A stretch of 64,000 nucleotides of DNA from Choristoneura fumiferana (GCF_025370935.1 NC_133472.1:11592616-11656615), one strand, 5' to 3'; shown: positions 42,268 through 57,200, counted from the stretch's first letter. Translations and numbers: made by a program. Notes: generated from the sequence alone by a model not told the origin.

Positions 42268-45200
42268 CTACGCGGAGTCCCCGTCATACCACTCGTTGTA
42301 CTTGCTGTCGTAGTCATCCTGTAAAACAAAACATAATACATATTTTAAAAAGTTGTTCGCGACATTTATTGAAATTATGCACCAGCCAATTAACACAGAT
42401 TTTCGAATGTTTTTTTTTTCAAAATTGGTAAATCGCCTCCTCCTGTCGAAATTTTGTTTGCGAGCTATGTCTGTCATACATTTGTCTGACATATCGTGAC
42501 ATTACGGATATATACATATATCGGAGGGGGATAGACAACATAAGCATCACAGCATTTTGTGTCCAATAAATATAAAATCGTACCATATAAATCGTTACTT
42601 TTGTGTTCAATCACGCTATAATGTTAAAAAAATACCATAAAAGTACTGTAAATTTATAAATAGTGAATTTTGCAATTAAAACTTTAAAAAAAATGATAAA
42701 AAAAGCTGTGATATTATGTGTGGTGAATAAATTTAAAATATTATTATTCTAAAATAATGAAAGAAAAAAAGAAAATAACACAGTTAAAAAGAAGAACGAT
42801 CTTGCTGTTTTGAGACGTCACGACACAGCACGTCATAAAAGTGGCGTGCATTGAGGGTAGGCAGTGCTAGTTTGTCTACCCTGCTGCGAAAGTATGGCGT
42901 GCTGTTGTAGGCGCACAGTACTAGTTGCCTACCCTGGAATAGATCCGCTACACGCAAATTGACGAGCGTAGTGGTAACAGTACTAACCGCCATCCAGGGG
43001 TGGTCGAGCACGTCCTCAGCAGCAAAGCGCAGTTCCGGCTGCGGGCGGAGCATGTTCGCTATGAGGTCAATGGCCCCTGACGACACGTTCTGCCAAAACG
43101 GCAGCGGGAACTCGAGCCGGCCGGAAAGGATCGCGTCGAACAGCTTCTCTTGGTCGCCGTTCGGGGCCGAGAATGGCGGGAATCCGCACAGCATCACGTA
43201 TAGTATCACGCCCGCCGCCCATACATCGATCTGTTTAAATATAATTGTTTTTTTCATGCGTTGAGTCGCCTTAAAGCTGCGCATCCACTGCATCGGAATC
43301 GGAGCGTACGCACTGTGTACGGAGCGGACAGATTTGTTGCTTTGTATAGATTTCCATGGCGCGAAAATGCCGATCCAGTGCACGCAGTACCATAGAAATC
43401 TATACAAAGCAACGGGCACATACAATACAATACAATACAAAGACTCTTTATTGTACACCAGACATAGTAAGCGATACAGAAAACAAATTATTAAAATTAC
43501 AATTTTAATATCGAAATTTAAAATATATCTAAAGTTAAAACGTCGACGGTCAAAATATCGAAAATCAAAATATCGAATGATCTAAATATCTACTATCATT
43601 ATATCGACGTCTGGAATTCCTAAAACCGAAATATCGAAAGGTTAAAATATCGAATGTTCAAAATATTAAAATATCGAAAATTGTAATAACGAAATATCTT
43701 AATATCAAGAAAAATGCATAGAACTCGATTCTGGCACTCGCCGGCCGCTGCCGCGGCACGCTCGCTTCGCTCGCTCGGCTCGTGCTTGTTTTAGTCACGT
43801 TTGAACCTAACCGCTCCTCCTCGCTGCGCTCGTCCTCGACCGTGCCGCGGGAGCGGCCGGCGAGTGCCACGGTTAAATTTCTTATCAGTAATCGACTATT
43901 GTACTCTTCGGTATTATAGGCATTCGATATTTAGAATTTCGACCTTAGAATCGTTCGAAATTTCAATTTTCGATATTTTATCCGTCGATATTAGGATTTT
44001 CGAAATTTTAGCATTCGATAATTGTACCGTTCGATAATTTATACTTTCGACATTTTGAATTTCGACCTTATGATCGTTCGACATTCTGATTTTCGATATT
44101 TTGACCGTCAACGTTTTAACTTTAGATATTTTAAATTTCGATATTCAAATACGTGCCCAAAGCAACAAATCCGTCCGCTCCGTATGGCTCGATTCCGATG
44201 CAGTGGACGAGCAGCATAAGGACCAAAGACACTTGTTTTTGCCTTTATTTACTTCATCTTAGTTTTTAAATTTAGTAAAATTATGTTAGAAGAAGTGCCC
44301 TGTAGGTTTTCGGTTACGGCAATTTGTATGGAAACACCTTTTTAATTATTGTATCTTTCAGCCCGCTACCGCCACGCGTTTCTAAGAAAAAGGGTCTGGA
44401 CTTGACAGACGGACAACAAAGTTATGCTTAAAGGGTTCCGTTTTTTCCTTTTGAGGTGCGGGACCATAAAAATACCTAAATTAGATTGATTAAAAGTGAA
44501 TGTACCTTAAGACCGTATCCAACTTGTAGGAGGATTTCAGGGGCTACGTAAGTGGGTGTGCCGCAGATGGTTTTGAGCGGCTGCCACACCTCGACAGCCA
44601 GGCCAAAATCTGCTAGCTTGAGGCCGCGTATACTACCGTCTGGTGCCAGCTCTACCTACAAATTCAATGACATTATTAATTAAAGAAATAAATAGCTAGG
44701 CGCAGTGCACGTGTTGCAGTCACGTTGCTCCTAGAGGTAGGGCAACGAATTAAAGCATGTCGAGCTAAACTCGATTTAAGACGTAAATTATCCGGGTTAA
44801 TTTCATTATATAGGAGTTAGTCTCAAGGTAGTTTCATGTTCAAAATTAAATGACTGTTGCTCGTACGTACCATCATTGCATACTAGTTTAAACTTTCGAA
44901 CGTTGAATGTAGAAAAAACTGCGTTCTAGTCTCTTTTGTTTCGAATAATAACAAAACGAACGAATAATATTAAGATAATAATACAAAAAGATACCCTTAA
45001 ATTTTTGACTGATCTGGGCCAAAGCATATGAAAGGTTAATGGTGCGAACGTAAACTTCGTTTTTTCAGCTACTCAACGCAAACTGATTTCGTAGTAAGTA
45101 TTTGATACTAATTGGTTTCCTTCCATAAATTGGCAGACTGCAGGGCGGTGCATTAAAGAGGACTTAACGGATACGGATCATACTCGTAATTATAATATAA

Positions 45201-48200
45201 AACTAAAATACATAAGTTTATGCATAAAGTATCTATGTTGTTATAATGGTCGAAATGTACTGACTAAATGCATAATAATATGTTCGCAACTCACACGTTC
45301 AAAATATTTTAATGTAAATAAACTATCCGCTGATTGTCATTTTGACATGAAAGTGGCAAATGTTTCGCTCGATTTAATGGCAGTGCGAGTCTGACTCACT
45401 CATGATCAATTTTTTACACTGTTTCTCTAAAATCATTTTCTCAAGTACGACAGTTAATCATTTTAGTGATTTTAGTGTGCTAAGATTTATGTCTATTTAG
45501 TGGAGTATCTAACGTAGAGCGGGCACTAAATGCGCTGCAATTAATGTTAATATTAACAGCTTGGTTTTATGCTTCAGCGTATCCATTAGCAGGAATTGCT
45601 TAGAGCAATAAAATAAGTGTTGATAGCTTTTTTTATCGCTGGATAGCACATATTTCGGTATACTTAGTACAACACCACAGTAAGTTATAGGAGACTGAAA
45701 CCAGTTTATAAAAAATAGTTCCAATATTGTAAAGTATGTAGTACGATTTATACCTAAAACATAAAGGTTTTAAATTAAAATAAGTGTTATTGTTTCCGAT
45801 ATGAGTTCATCATCATGACATGGTATTATTTCCTTGGATTTATTTGAGAAAAGCACTATACAAGCCTCTTCCGCGAACAGGGATTGTCGGCCTCGTTAAC
45901 ACTCGGCCATCTATAACGACTCGGCCGGCAATCCCCTATTTCGCAGTCTCTGTAGTAAACATTTAATTTTTAAGCAAATTGATCCTGACTCTTAAATGTA
46001 ATAATGGGATTAATTCCTAAATAAAGAAATATATTATTATTATTATTAAAAGGGATTAAAAACTTGTTAAGGATTCAACAAGATTTCAATAAATAAAATG
46101 TATAGGAATTTTTCCTTCGTGATTACATTGCCTATGACAGAAACACAGCATTTTTAATTTGTTTCTGGTGTGCAATAAACAAAGGAGATGCTAAAACTAT
46201 ACATAATGCTAAGTACTTACCAATAAATTTTCAGGTTTGATGTCACGGTGCACTATGGAGAGTGAGTGAAGATATGCTATTGCTGATGTTAGATGTCCAA
46301 TCAGTAAACGAGATTGAGGTTCTGAATATTTGATTGACGCTGCAATGCTGTCGAATAAGTCGCCACCTTAAAATATAATAAAAGTTGTAGGTATTTTGAA
46401 TTCATGGTCCTTTTGGAGGGCTTTACATCCAAAATCTAACCGATGTTTAGGAAAACGTTAAGATATCAATACGTATGTTAGTAATACTGGACGTCCACAT
46501 CTGAAACTCATAAATATTTTGTCACTACTGTATTTTTCACCTATGATGAGTTCTGTGACACTTGAAAATTTTCCGAAGCTTAGGCATACTATGTTCGCAA
46601 AATATTTTTTTAAAATGATTTATATTTTGAAGCAAAATAATCAAAAATTATTCATGAAATAGGCTCCATCGAATACGATAGAAAAATATTGAGTTTTTTA
46701 AATGACGCAATGTGTTAAACAGAACAGCGTAGTGACGTGACACAACATTATCGGCAATTGCCGCGGTTCATTATTCGATAGCAGTGAACACTAAAATATT
46801 TTAAATTTTTAAACAAAACTTGCAAGATTTTGTAAATGCGGCTATTTGGAACGCAGCCGCACCCATCTTGTGGCCAAGTCTATGTCAGTACAGTACGAGT
46901 GCGTCTGCCTTGTGTACGAGGAAACCAACCACCAATGTCGACAGTTTTAATAATGATGCTATCCGTAACCATATTTATGGGTATTATGAGAGGCGTGAGA
47001 TACCCACATTATTAAAATTAACTCAATCTTTGAAAGAGTCTGAGCTGTAACCAGACTTTACACGTTCCACTCGAATGAAGCCGTGACCGGAAAACTGGAA
47101 AAATATTATATTTTTAAATATAATGCAACTTCTCCAAAAACAGGCACTAATAACTCTTCGAAAAATCGATAATTCACTCGATAAATAGTATATCTCTAAA
47201 ACTGTCAAACTCGAAACGTCACAGAACTCATCATAGTTGAAAAATATTATAACAACTATGTTGTAGTATTTTCGTGAGTTTTCCTTATAAACTACATGGA
47301 ACAAAATATTTTAAGGTACGAGTACTTAGGAATTAATTAAAATGACGCTAATGTATTTTTTTCATTAAAGGATATTTAGTAACTATGCCATGCGGTGACA
47401 ATAGCTCGATAAGTTCGCATGTGACACTAGGTAGAACCCTGTCGCAGGAGCCTCTGCTGTCTTTATCAAGATTTTTTTTGATGTGCGGCAAAACCAAATC
47501 GAGTGACTTAAAGGAAAAGGAGAAGGTTATCAATTCGGTTATTTTTTGGCTGTTACCTCAGAACTCCGTCATTTATGAACCGATTTAAAAAAAGAAACAT
47601 GTTTCGTTTGCATAGGAATACCTCTAATTAAGTCCCATAGGCACAAAATCAGGATCTGATGATTGGATCCTAGGAAAATCGAGGGAACTCTTCAAATATT
47701 GTAGGGACACCTATGGTAATTTGGATATATTTAGTAGTAACTCGTGCATTTGCTCTTGAAAATCATCATAATTTGATAAAGTGGAACTAATGATAAAGAC
47801 AAGTGAAGACCATAGTTGACCACCGGAGTTAGGTACTACTCAAGAACAAGTATTAACGGGTTTAATTGCAATTATTTTAATACAGTTGCTAAGCAATTTA
47901 TGCTCCTCATAATGCATATGGTGAAACGGAACGGGTGGTGAAGCACCAGGACTCTTCAATAATGAACGTCTCTGCATCGGAAAAAGCAATCTTAAAAAAT
48001 ATAAATACTTTTTTACCTATTGTTTGGGCGATACAGGAAAGAAGGAAGTATGAAGAGGGGTGAGGAAACTGTCATTTACATTATGTGAGCCATAGACCAC
48101 AGACTTGATTTTGCATAATACTGACCATCTCCAACTGATAATGTATTTGATTTTTTTTAATATAAATCTTATTTTACGACTACTTGCAAGTGAAAAGTGA

Positions 48201-51200
48201 TCCCTGAACATTTTAATTTTGCATTGTTCCTGCACCACTTCATAACACACGTCGGCATAACAATTTAGAGCTGTTCATAATCAAAAATGCGAAAATTTGA
48301 CTGCGATAAATGTCAGTCAAAATTAAATGACGCGCATGCGCACCTTAGCGCAGGACACGCCTGGGACACGGTATGCATGCTTATAGCGCAGTTACAATTC
48401 CTGACTTATTATTTGTTCGTAGTCTGCAACAGGGTTCTATTTAGTTCTACCGAGTTAGATACATACGAACTTGTTAAGGTATAAACATTCACTATCCATG
48501 TCAATAATATTATTTGCTTGCCCAATTCCGGTATCGCGCTTGAAGTAGGGCCAATCAAGATACAGCGGTTGGTCCGACCGTTTTAAAGCAAAAATTAAAT
48601 GATATTTCCACTTCTTTAGTTGTACGCTCGATGGTTTTAACTAGCAAGCTGTTAATTTATAACATATTCATTTGCTAGTGTGATACAATGTGATGTAGTG
48701 TGCATTTACATGACCTACGCATGCCCGATTGTTTTCCTCTACAGATTTCTCAACCAATCCTCGTGAAATTTTGTGAACAGTTCATTCGGTAATTTAATTA
48801 CAAATATTTATTTGTCGACTCAGTTTTTGGAAAATGTTCGAAATGGCGGAACCATGGAGTTTCATGAAGGTTCCAGAAGAACCATGGAAATTCATGAGGT
48901 ATACAAGACAATAGCGCGGACAAAGCAGTCATCCCCGCCACGCTGGGTGCTATCCCCAACGTGTTCGTTGATATGGTAATACAGGTTTGTTAACTTAGCT
49001 TCATTCAAGTATAAATAAAAGAAATCAATTCAGTTAATACTGTATACTAACCTCTAACTAACTCCATAACAAGAAATACCCAGTCAGTCGAATAAAATTC
49101 ATCATATAATGTCACAACGCGAGGGTGACACAAATTTCTCATCACGCGAACCTGCAAGAAAGTATTTCACTTGAATAATGTGAACGAAAATTTTAACACG
49201 ACTCTACGAGTATTAGCAATTGTTTAATGGTATGCTAGGATTACGTCCGATATTTTTGAAGTACTGAGTAGAAATGAGGACAATGCTTACCTCGGCAGCT
49301 ACGTAATGTTCTTTGCCTTTTGATTTCCGTCTGTCTATTATTTTTAGGGCGTATTTCTGGTCGGTCGTTGTATCAGTGCAAATCCGTACCACAGCAAAAT
49401 AACCTTCACCTGTCAAAATAAAATAACTATGAAGGGATATTCGTTGAAAAACAGACAGTTGTCGTTTTGTTAATTTTAGCCGGGTCCATTTTCGATGCGT
49501 CATGTCTCATGCGCTCAGCTCGCTCAGTGGGTATCCGGCTAATGGTTGTACGGTTCACAAAATTGCTGACAGAATTTACTGGAAACTGAGATTTAGAATT
49601 AAAACAGCCAATACAACTGAGCTTATAAGTACCCCAAAACAACGCATCAAAAGGGTGGTGGGCAAAGGGTGAGAAATTAATATACATTTACCTATAACAG
49701 CTCCAACATCGTACTTAAGCCGCAGCGCTGGCGGCATGATCGGTGAGTCGACAGAGAAAGTGGATTCCAGGGTTGTAGGGTTCTCGACGGACGCGGCGCG
49801 AGCGGCCGCGCGCACTGCCCGCGCCGCCGCGCTCTCCTTCAGTGGCATCCCGGGACTGGGACCCTTCCTGTTACAATCAAGTATGATATGAGGGACTATC
49901 CTATAGTAGAATATAACGAAGATGTTTATTTCCACAAGAGCTGTAGGTGAGAGTTGACATTAAAGGGGTTATATGAACAAGTTATACACTCTGCTTTTCA
50001 CTTCAATTGCAAAGAAATTTAACAGCATCAGCGCAAGTAGATATTCATTTACAACCAGTTAAAACTTGCCTAGTTTTATTAATGCAACACATGGACTTTA
50101 AAAATAGTAAATTGTACAACAAGAGCATAAAACAAGCCATTTTACCCGACGCGTTCATAATAGCCACCCGAGCCGGTACGGCGAGGGTGGATAGACACGT
50201 CGAGGGGAAAATGGGTTTGATGCTCATTACACTCTGCTTTTAACTTCGATTGAAAGGAAATGAAATAGCAACAGTGAAGTGAGTTATAAATTTTTAGTTT
50301 TGTTGATATATTTTAATTTATTTGATTGATTTTTAATTTTAAATAAAATAAAAATTATAAAAAAAATATTGAAACTTTTATTTGTGGCTGTTAACACCTG
50401 ATTGCCTAAGTCTTAGACGAAGATTTTACTTTATGCACTAGAGCATAAAAAGTCATCTTATTTCGTCTACAGTCTGTTCAATATAGGAATGGACAGAAGG
50501 AAAATAGGCTCTTTATAATGCACGATTTAGGAAGTCATTTAATAAATTTCATTATCTATATATATAAAAGAAGAAATTGACTGACTGACTGACTTAAGAT
50601 CAACGCACAGCCCAAACCGCTAAGGCTAGAAACTTGAAATTTGGAATATATATTCCTTAATAGATGTAGACGCGCACTAAGAAAGGATTTTTCGAAATTC
50701 CCACGGGATAGGGAAATATCTATTTTTTTTTCGCTTCTTTGTTTGTAGTCGAATCTCCGAAACTATTGAGCCGATTTTAAAAATTCTTTCACCGTTAGTA
50801 AGCTACACTATCCTTGATTGACATAGGTTACTTTTTATCCGGGATAATGCAAAATTCCCCCGGATAGAAATAAATTAATTCAATTTCGGAGCTAATTTAA
50901 AAAAATCTTACATATTATGTGATATGACTTTCTCCAAATAACAAAGGCTACTTTTTCTTCGGGAAATTACAAAATTCCCATGAGATAGAAAAAACTGAAT
51001 GCAACTTCGGGGATGATTTTAAAAATTCTTTCACCAATAGAAAGCTACACTATTTCTCATTAGTATAGACTACTCTTCTTCGGGAAAATGTAAAATTCCC
51101 GCGGGATAGAAATAAGTGAATTCAACTTCGGGTCTGATTTTAAACGTTCTTTCATCAAAATTAAGCTACAGTATTCCTGATTGACATAGCTGATTGGTAT

Positions 51201-54200
51201 AATAGATATTACTCTTCTTTGGGAAAATGCAAAATTCCCGCAGGATAGGTAGAAGTAAGTAAGACAAACCAAATTCGGAGCTGATTTTAAAAATTCTTTC
51301 ACTAATAGTAATCTGCAGTATCTCTATTGACATAGGCTGCTTTTCTACAGGAGAATGCAAAATTCCCGCAGTATCGAAATAAGTAAATTCATCATTGGGG
51401 TTGATTTAAAAAGATATTTTACCAATTGGGAGCTACATTATCCCTGATTGGCATACGCTACTTTTCTCCGGGAAAACGTAAAATTCCCGCGGGCTAGCAA
51501 AAAGTGAATTCAACTTCAGGGTTGATTTATTTATAATTCTATACCTAACTCCACCTGAACAGTACCATGACTGGCTGACTGACAGACAACGCATAGCCAA
51601 AACTACTGGTGCTAGAGACTTGAAATTGACATAGATGGACCTAAAGTAATGCACTAGGGAAAGACTAGCACTAAGAAAATCCCATGGAATAGGAAAATAT
51701 CTCAACTTTGTTTGTTTCTTTGTTTGTTGGGGGTAATCTCTGAAACTACTGAACTGATTTAAATAATTCTATTACCAATAGAAAGCTACAATATCCCTGA
51801 TGGACAGACTTCTTTTTTTTTAAATGCAAAATTTCCGCAGAATAAAAACAAGTGTTTTCAATTTCGGGGCAGATTTTCAAAATTCTTTCTATAATAGAAA
51901 ACTACAATATGTCTCTCATCGACAATTAAGAATATTAAAATAGATCATAACAGTAATTCATGTCCCGCGGGGACTTTACAATTTCTCGAGATACAATCCT
52001 ATATCGTGTAGGAAGTCGCCACTTTAACGTCTTTAACGTTTCAGCGAAACAGGGTTTCAGAGTTGGTACGAATTATGAATGATTAATTACGTATGTAGGT
52101 TGATTTTTAAATTCCAAAATGTGCACCATCTGTCTAAAAGAACGTCTTACTGTATTTATATTTCCATGTACCTAATCCTCCGAAAAATCAATCAAAACAC
52201 GAAAAAAAGGATCGCAGAAAGTAAATGTATGTTAATTGTTACCGCAAATTTAACGTGAGCGAAGCCGCGGGCAAAAGCTAGTTTTAGTATACGATCCGAC
52301 CGAACTTAATTCTAATTAAAATATCGAAGACGTCAATATTAGTTTCAATTATTCATTAACTAACTGTTGCCCGCGACTCCTTTCAAGTAGAATTCGTTTA
52401 TTGCTATCCCGCGGGAACTATGCCATTTTCGGAGATAAAAACTGTTCTATGTCCTTCCCCGGGAGTTGTACTATGTGTATACCGAATTTCACCTAAATCG
52501 GTTCAGCGGTTAAAACTTGAAGTGGTAGGTAAAACAAACAAAAATACAGACTTACAAACTATCGCAATTATAATTAATATTATTGACTTTACTATTTTTC
52601 ATATCATAATTTAAAAACAATAAAAAACTTTTCCTATTTTGTTAAAAACAGAAACGTCTTCCTGTAAAATACCTAAAGAGGCAGAGGTAAAGAACAATCG
52701 GCAAAAATTGATATTGACATGACAGCCATTCCATATAATCAGATCAAATATACTGTGCTATAACTCTAGGTTAAATGCACATGGACTGCTTAGATATCAT
52801 GTTACTCCTTAGAAAATACCAATGTAATATGACCCCCGCAATAACAGTGTTATGATGCAAACTAGTGCATAAAAATAACATATTTAAATGGTTGTTATGC
52901 TCGTTCGTTATTATTGATACTTACATTGTTACTTGAAGCAATAATTTATAAATTTTATTTCCTAAATATTTTCGCCGCGTTGATTCTTAAGCAGCGTTTC
53001 CACCAATAATGTGCGAGGATGTGTCGCGAGGGATGTGTTTTTCATTAACTAATAGAAACGCTTCATTGACACATCCTCGCACAGCACATCTCTGGTGGAA
53101 ACAGCTGAGCGGAGCGAGGCGAGGTAAATGAAGCGTTTTTATAGTTAATGATAACACATTTCCACCAGAGATGCTGCTTTACTCTGGTATTTTATAGCGA
53201 AGCTAAATTACTGAACCGTTCGTCGATGAAAAGATTTGCCAAACAAACAAACATTCATAAATCTAAGCTGAAGATGCAATATTATATGATCGCAATATTC
53301 GCTGGTTCACATAATAAGGACAACCCACACTGAGCGAGCCAGATACGACCTTTTTTTACACAAGGCTCAAAAGCGGTCCGAAAATGGCTGCCTTACGAGT
53401 GTGTGGGTGGACCCAGCTATAGACATAAGGGCTGTTTCACCATCCATTGATTAGTGTTAATTGACGGTTAAATGTGATGCCGTCTCTATTTGTTTTGTTC
53501 GAATAGACGGAGACGGCATCACATTTAACCGTCAGTTAACACTAATCAATGGATGGTGAAACAGCCCCATAGTGTAATAGTCTAATAGAGTACTCGTATT
53601 ATGTACTTCCCGCCACTTGATATAGCTTAAGTTATTTCATTACCTTGGCGTTCTCGTGATGGATTTTTTGAATTGCAGCACGGCTTTGCTTTCTTCGAAA
53701 TCCAGTTCGAAGTCTTCCGGGTTAACCCTGAGAAATAAAATGGAGTTTCATTAATACATTGTTCATTGTATAACATAGAAATACATACGAAACAAAGCTC
53801 AAATATACTAGATTATTCCCATCTGTGACCACAACTTAAAATAGAAATAAAAAATCCAGATGTTGCCACTGCTTCTATGGGAGTGGTAAAAGGTGAGATA
53901 ATTCATACATCAAGATTACCTTTCATTTCCATATGCAAAAAAAACATCTTCGTCTTGAAAAAACTGGAGCAAGCTAGTGACAGGTGTTCCAGATTGTGTG
54001 AACACTTTACGAACGCATCCTGTGTCGAGCTTTACTGAGTCTGTGATGGCTGCCAAGGCTTGTTCTAATGTTGGACTGTTGCGTTTATTCAGCAACAGTC
54101 TACAAACCTATTAGACAAATCGTCATTAGAATTCAGAGTTAATTCATGAGAAACGTTGTACTTGTAAAGCCAATGCCAACCTTTTATTCCCTTTACAAGC

Positions 54201-57200
54201 TGTTTAGGTAGAATTTTCTAATATCAACAAATTCCGGTTATCTTCGACGTGTCCAACTTAACGCTGACATCCATGCGACCTTTGTACGAAAACCTCTGAC
54301 CCACCAAGAAATGCTATTCGATACGCGTTATCACATTATTAATAAGTACAGGTTAGCCGGAGTTAAGCTGTATATGATGAAGCAATTCTTCAGAAAAAAC
54401 GAAAATTTTAAGACATTATCACTGTTTGAAAGCTCAGGGCAAACAAAAAATGTTAACCACGTGTTACACCATGGGCAAAGTGGCATGAAAGAATTAAAAA
54501 CTATTATTTTCACAGACTGCCTCCTTGTCGTGATTATATTTCAGACAATAGGCTAACAATTTAAGGGCGTTAAGCGCGATTAAGAGATAAATTAATGTTC
54601 GTGCAAAGAATATTATTGCACCCAAAATTAGAAATTATTGGTATAAACTTACTTTGCGAGGCTTTGTTCCATTTCGTATAAGAGTAACGAGTTTTGATCG
54701 CATCACAGGTTCGCAAGACCGAACTCGTGATGACAAAGGGGTACCGTTGCCCTCAGAGGATACACCATTTGACTGCAAAACAAATAATACTTTCACTCAA
54801 TCTAAGCGAAGGTTGCAAATTTACAATAGTCCTTTATATACAGTCGAGTTCATAAACTTGTGAGCAAAAATTTGATGAAAAATATATAAACACGACTTTA
54901 TTGTTAACGGCGTAGAAGCGTGCTCAGATATTTTTAACCGACTTCAAAAAAAGGAGGAGGTTATCAATTCGGTTGTATTTTTTTTGTATGTTTGTTACCT
55001 CAGAACTCCGTCATTTATGAACCGATTTGAATATTTTTTTTTGCGTTCGTCTAGGAATGCTTTCAATTAGGTACCATAAGCACCAAATCAGGATCTGATG
55101 ATTGGATCCTAAGGAAATCGAGGGAACTCTTCAAATATTGTAGGAACGCCTATGGTAATTTCAATATATTTAGGAGTAACTCATGCATTTGCTCTTGAAC
55201 TGATGATGAAGACCAAATTTGACCAATGGAGCGAATACTCAATAACAAGTACTTCACGGGTTGAATTTCAATTACTTTAACGCAGTTGCTAAGCAATTTA
55301 AGCTCATCGTAATTCATATGGTTAAATGGAACGGGTGATGAAGCTGGTGCTTGGTGCCTGGTGGACTCCTCTATTATGAACGTCTCTGCATCGGAAAAAG
55401 CAATTTCTCGTAAAAGGTGAAGAGCAGTTGACATTAAACTATTGTATCGTCTTAGATCTTTTACACTAAAAAGCGAAAAAAAATGTTATAACAAAAACTT
55501 AACCGACTTTCTATTTTTGTTATAACATTTTACTTATTGAATTTTTGCTCACAAGTTTATGAACTCGACTGTACAGTCAGCATCAAAAGTAGCGAATCAC
55601 TTTTTTTACTTTGTCGTATTAGCACATTTGTCAAATTTATATGGTGTTAAGTATGTTGCTGTAAAACGACAAAGTACAAGAGTATGCAGCTACTTTTGAT
55701 GCTGACTGTACATGGTGTTAAATAATTCCTGTGCTCAAATTTTATCCACATTAAGGCTACTGATTACTAATACGATACAAGTGGAAAAACATTGAAATTC
55801 GAAGAACAAAAAAATTGTTTTTTAAGGAGATAAACTCTTTTTGTGACTCACCATCCATACAAAACATGATTTACTAATTAAAAAAAATCCACATTGTATC
55901 GTATTAGTAATCAGTAGCCTTAATGTGGGTAAAATTATATCACAGAGTTTTTTTTGATACCATGTATGGTGGGGGTTAAAATGAACGTGTTAACTTCTGG
56001 TGAGCATGCCTACACGCGCATCAAGACACTCCCAATCACTCTCTGTCAAAATGTTAATGATTGTGTTCGAAAAAGAAGGTGAATAAGAGTATTTCGGTTC
56101 ACGCGTTGGACAACAAGGTCACAGGATAAGGACATACGTAGTATAGTAGTATCTAAAACGCAGCAGTAAATAAAGTAATGTTTATGTACCAAATTCCAAT
56201 CTATAAGATAAGATATGCTTCTAGGGCTCTTGCCCGTCAACATAAACATCTGCAACACCAGGGGGTATTGCAGATGTGTTGCCAACCTAGAGGCCTAAAA
56301 TGGGATACCTCAAGTGCCAGTAATTTCACCGGCTGTCTTACTCTCCACGCCGAAACACAACAGTGCAAGCACTGCTGCTTCACGGCAGGATTAGCGAGCA
56401 AGATGGTGGTAGCAATCCGGGCGGACCTTGCACAAGGTCCTACCACCTGCAATTTAAACTTACTAAGCAACAATTACATTAGGTACATTTTTTAAAATTT
56501 CAGCTATTTAATTGGTCATTCTGAGTGCGTCCGACTATTCCACCAAGGCTCAGGATGATTAACTTCTATTTATGTATGCATAACTAAATTTAGTTCCTCT
56601 CCTACATGGTGAAACATTTTTATCGTGCAATTAATGAGTGTATACGTAAACTTTTCAAAAAATACCGTTGTTACACCAAAATTAGTGGATCCCTTTTTCT
56701 AATATTGTATTAACATATTTATTTTGTTAAAAAATAGCTTGTCAGCTGTATGGGAACAAACAAAATACAAATTAGGTATTGAAATAAGAAAAAACCGACT
56801 AATCACCTGTCTGGAAACTGACTCTGGACCGAGTCTAAATGACTGTGGCGTCACTGCACTGGCTTCGTAATCCAATTTTTTAAATGTCTCACCGACTCCA
56901 CTACACACGTAGGATTGGCCATCTTCAAGGTCATCGACTTTGTCTACCTAGAAATATAGATTAATTTTAATCTGACGATTCCCAGGCTTGCATAAGTATT
57001 AGGATGCGCTATAAGTAGTCTGTCAGTTATATTTTATATATTTGTCAATCAAACGGAAAGATAAAGCGCGTCAAAGTGAAGGCCCGTGACGTCATGTATT
57101 GTTAAGAGTGTATATAAGTGCATATACCAAGGCGTGACGTTTCAAAACTTGAATGGGTTATTTATTCATACACAGATACACACATAATAAAAGAGATCTC

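Larger units (their letters stand above)
43275..44215. mobile_element. Three concentric palindromes in a DCLK intron (outer element)
   Basis: The outer arms are GCATCCACTGCATCGGAATC with CGGAGCGGACAGATTTGTTG at the left, and CAACAAATCCGTCCGCTCCG with GATTCCGATGCAGTGGACGA at the right. Inside lies an AATATCGA-rich palindrome (43507-44145), and inside that a GC-rich palindrome (43732-43869). The left side also has a second GTATAGATTTCC/ATAGAAATCTATAC pairing and an ACAATACAATACAATACAA run. Non-coding. Confidence 0.82.

Noticed and set aside
43801..44219. Frames rich in FDIL/RYF repeats on both strands
   Set aside because: They are produced by the AATATCGA-rich palindrome.
50760..51910. CRISPR-like array
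   Set aside because: Repeats are contiguous ~120 bp minisatellite monomers without spacers, in a eukaryotic intron between Helitron ends.
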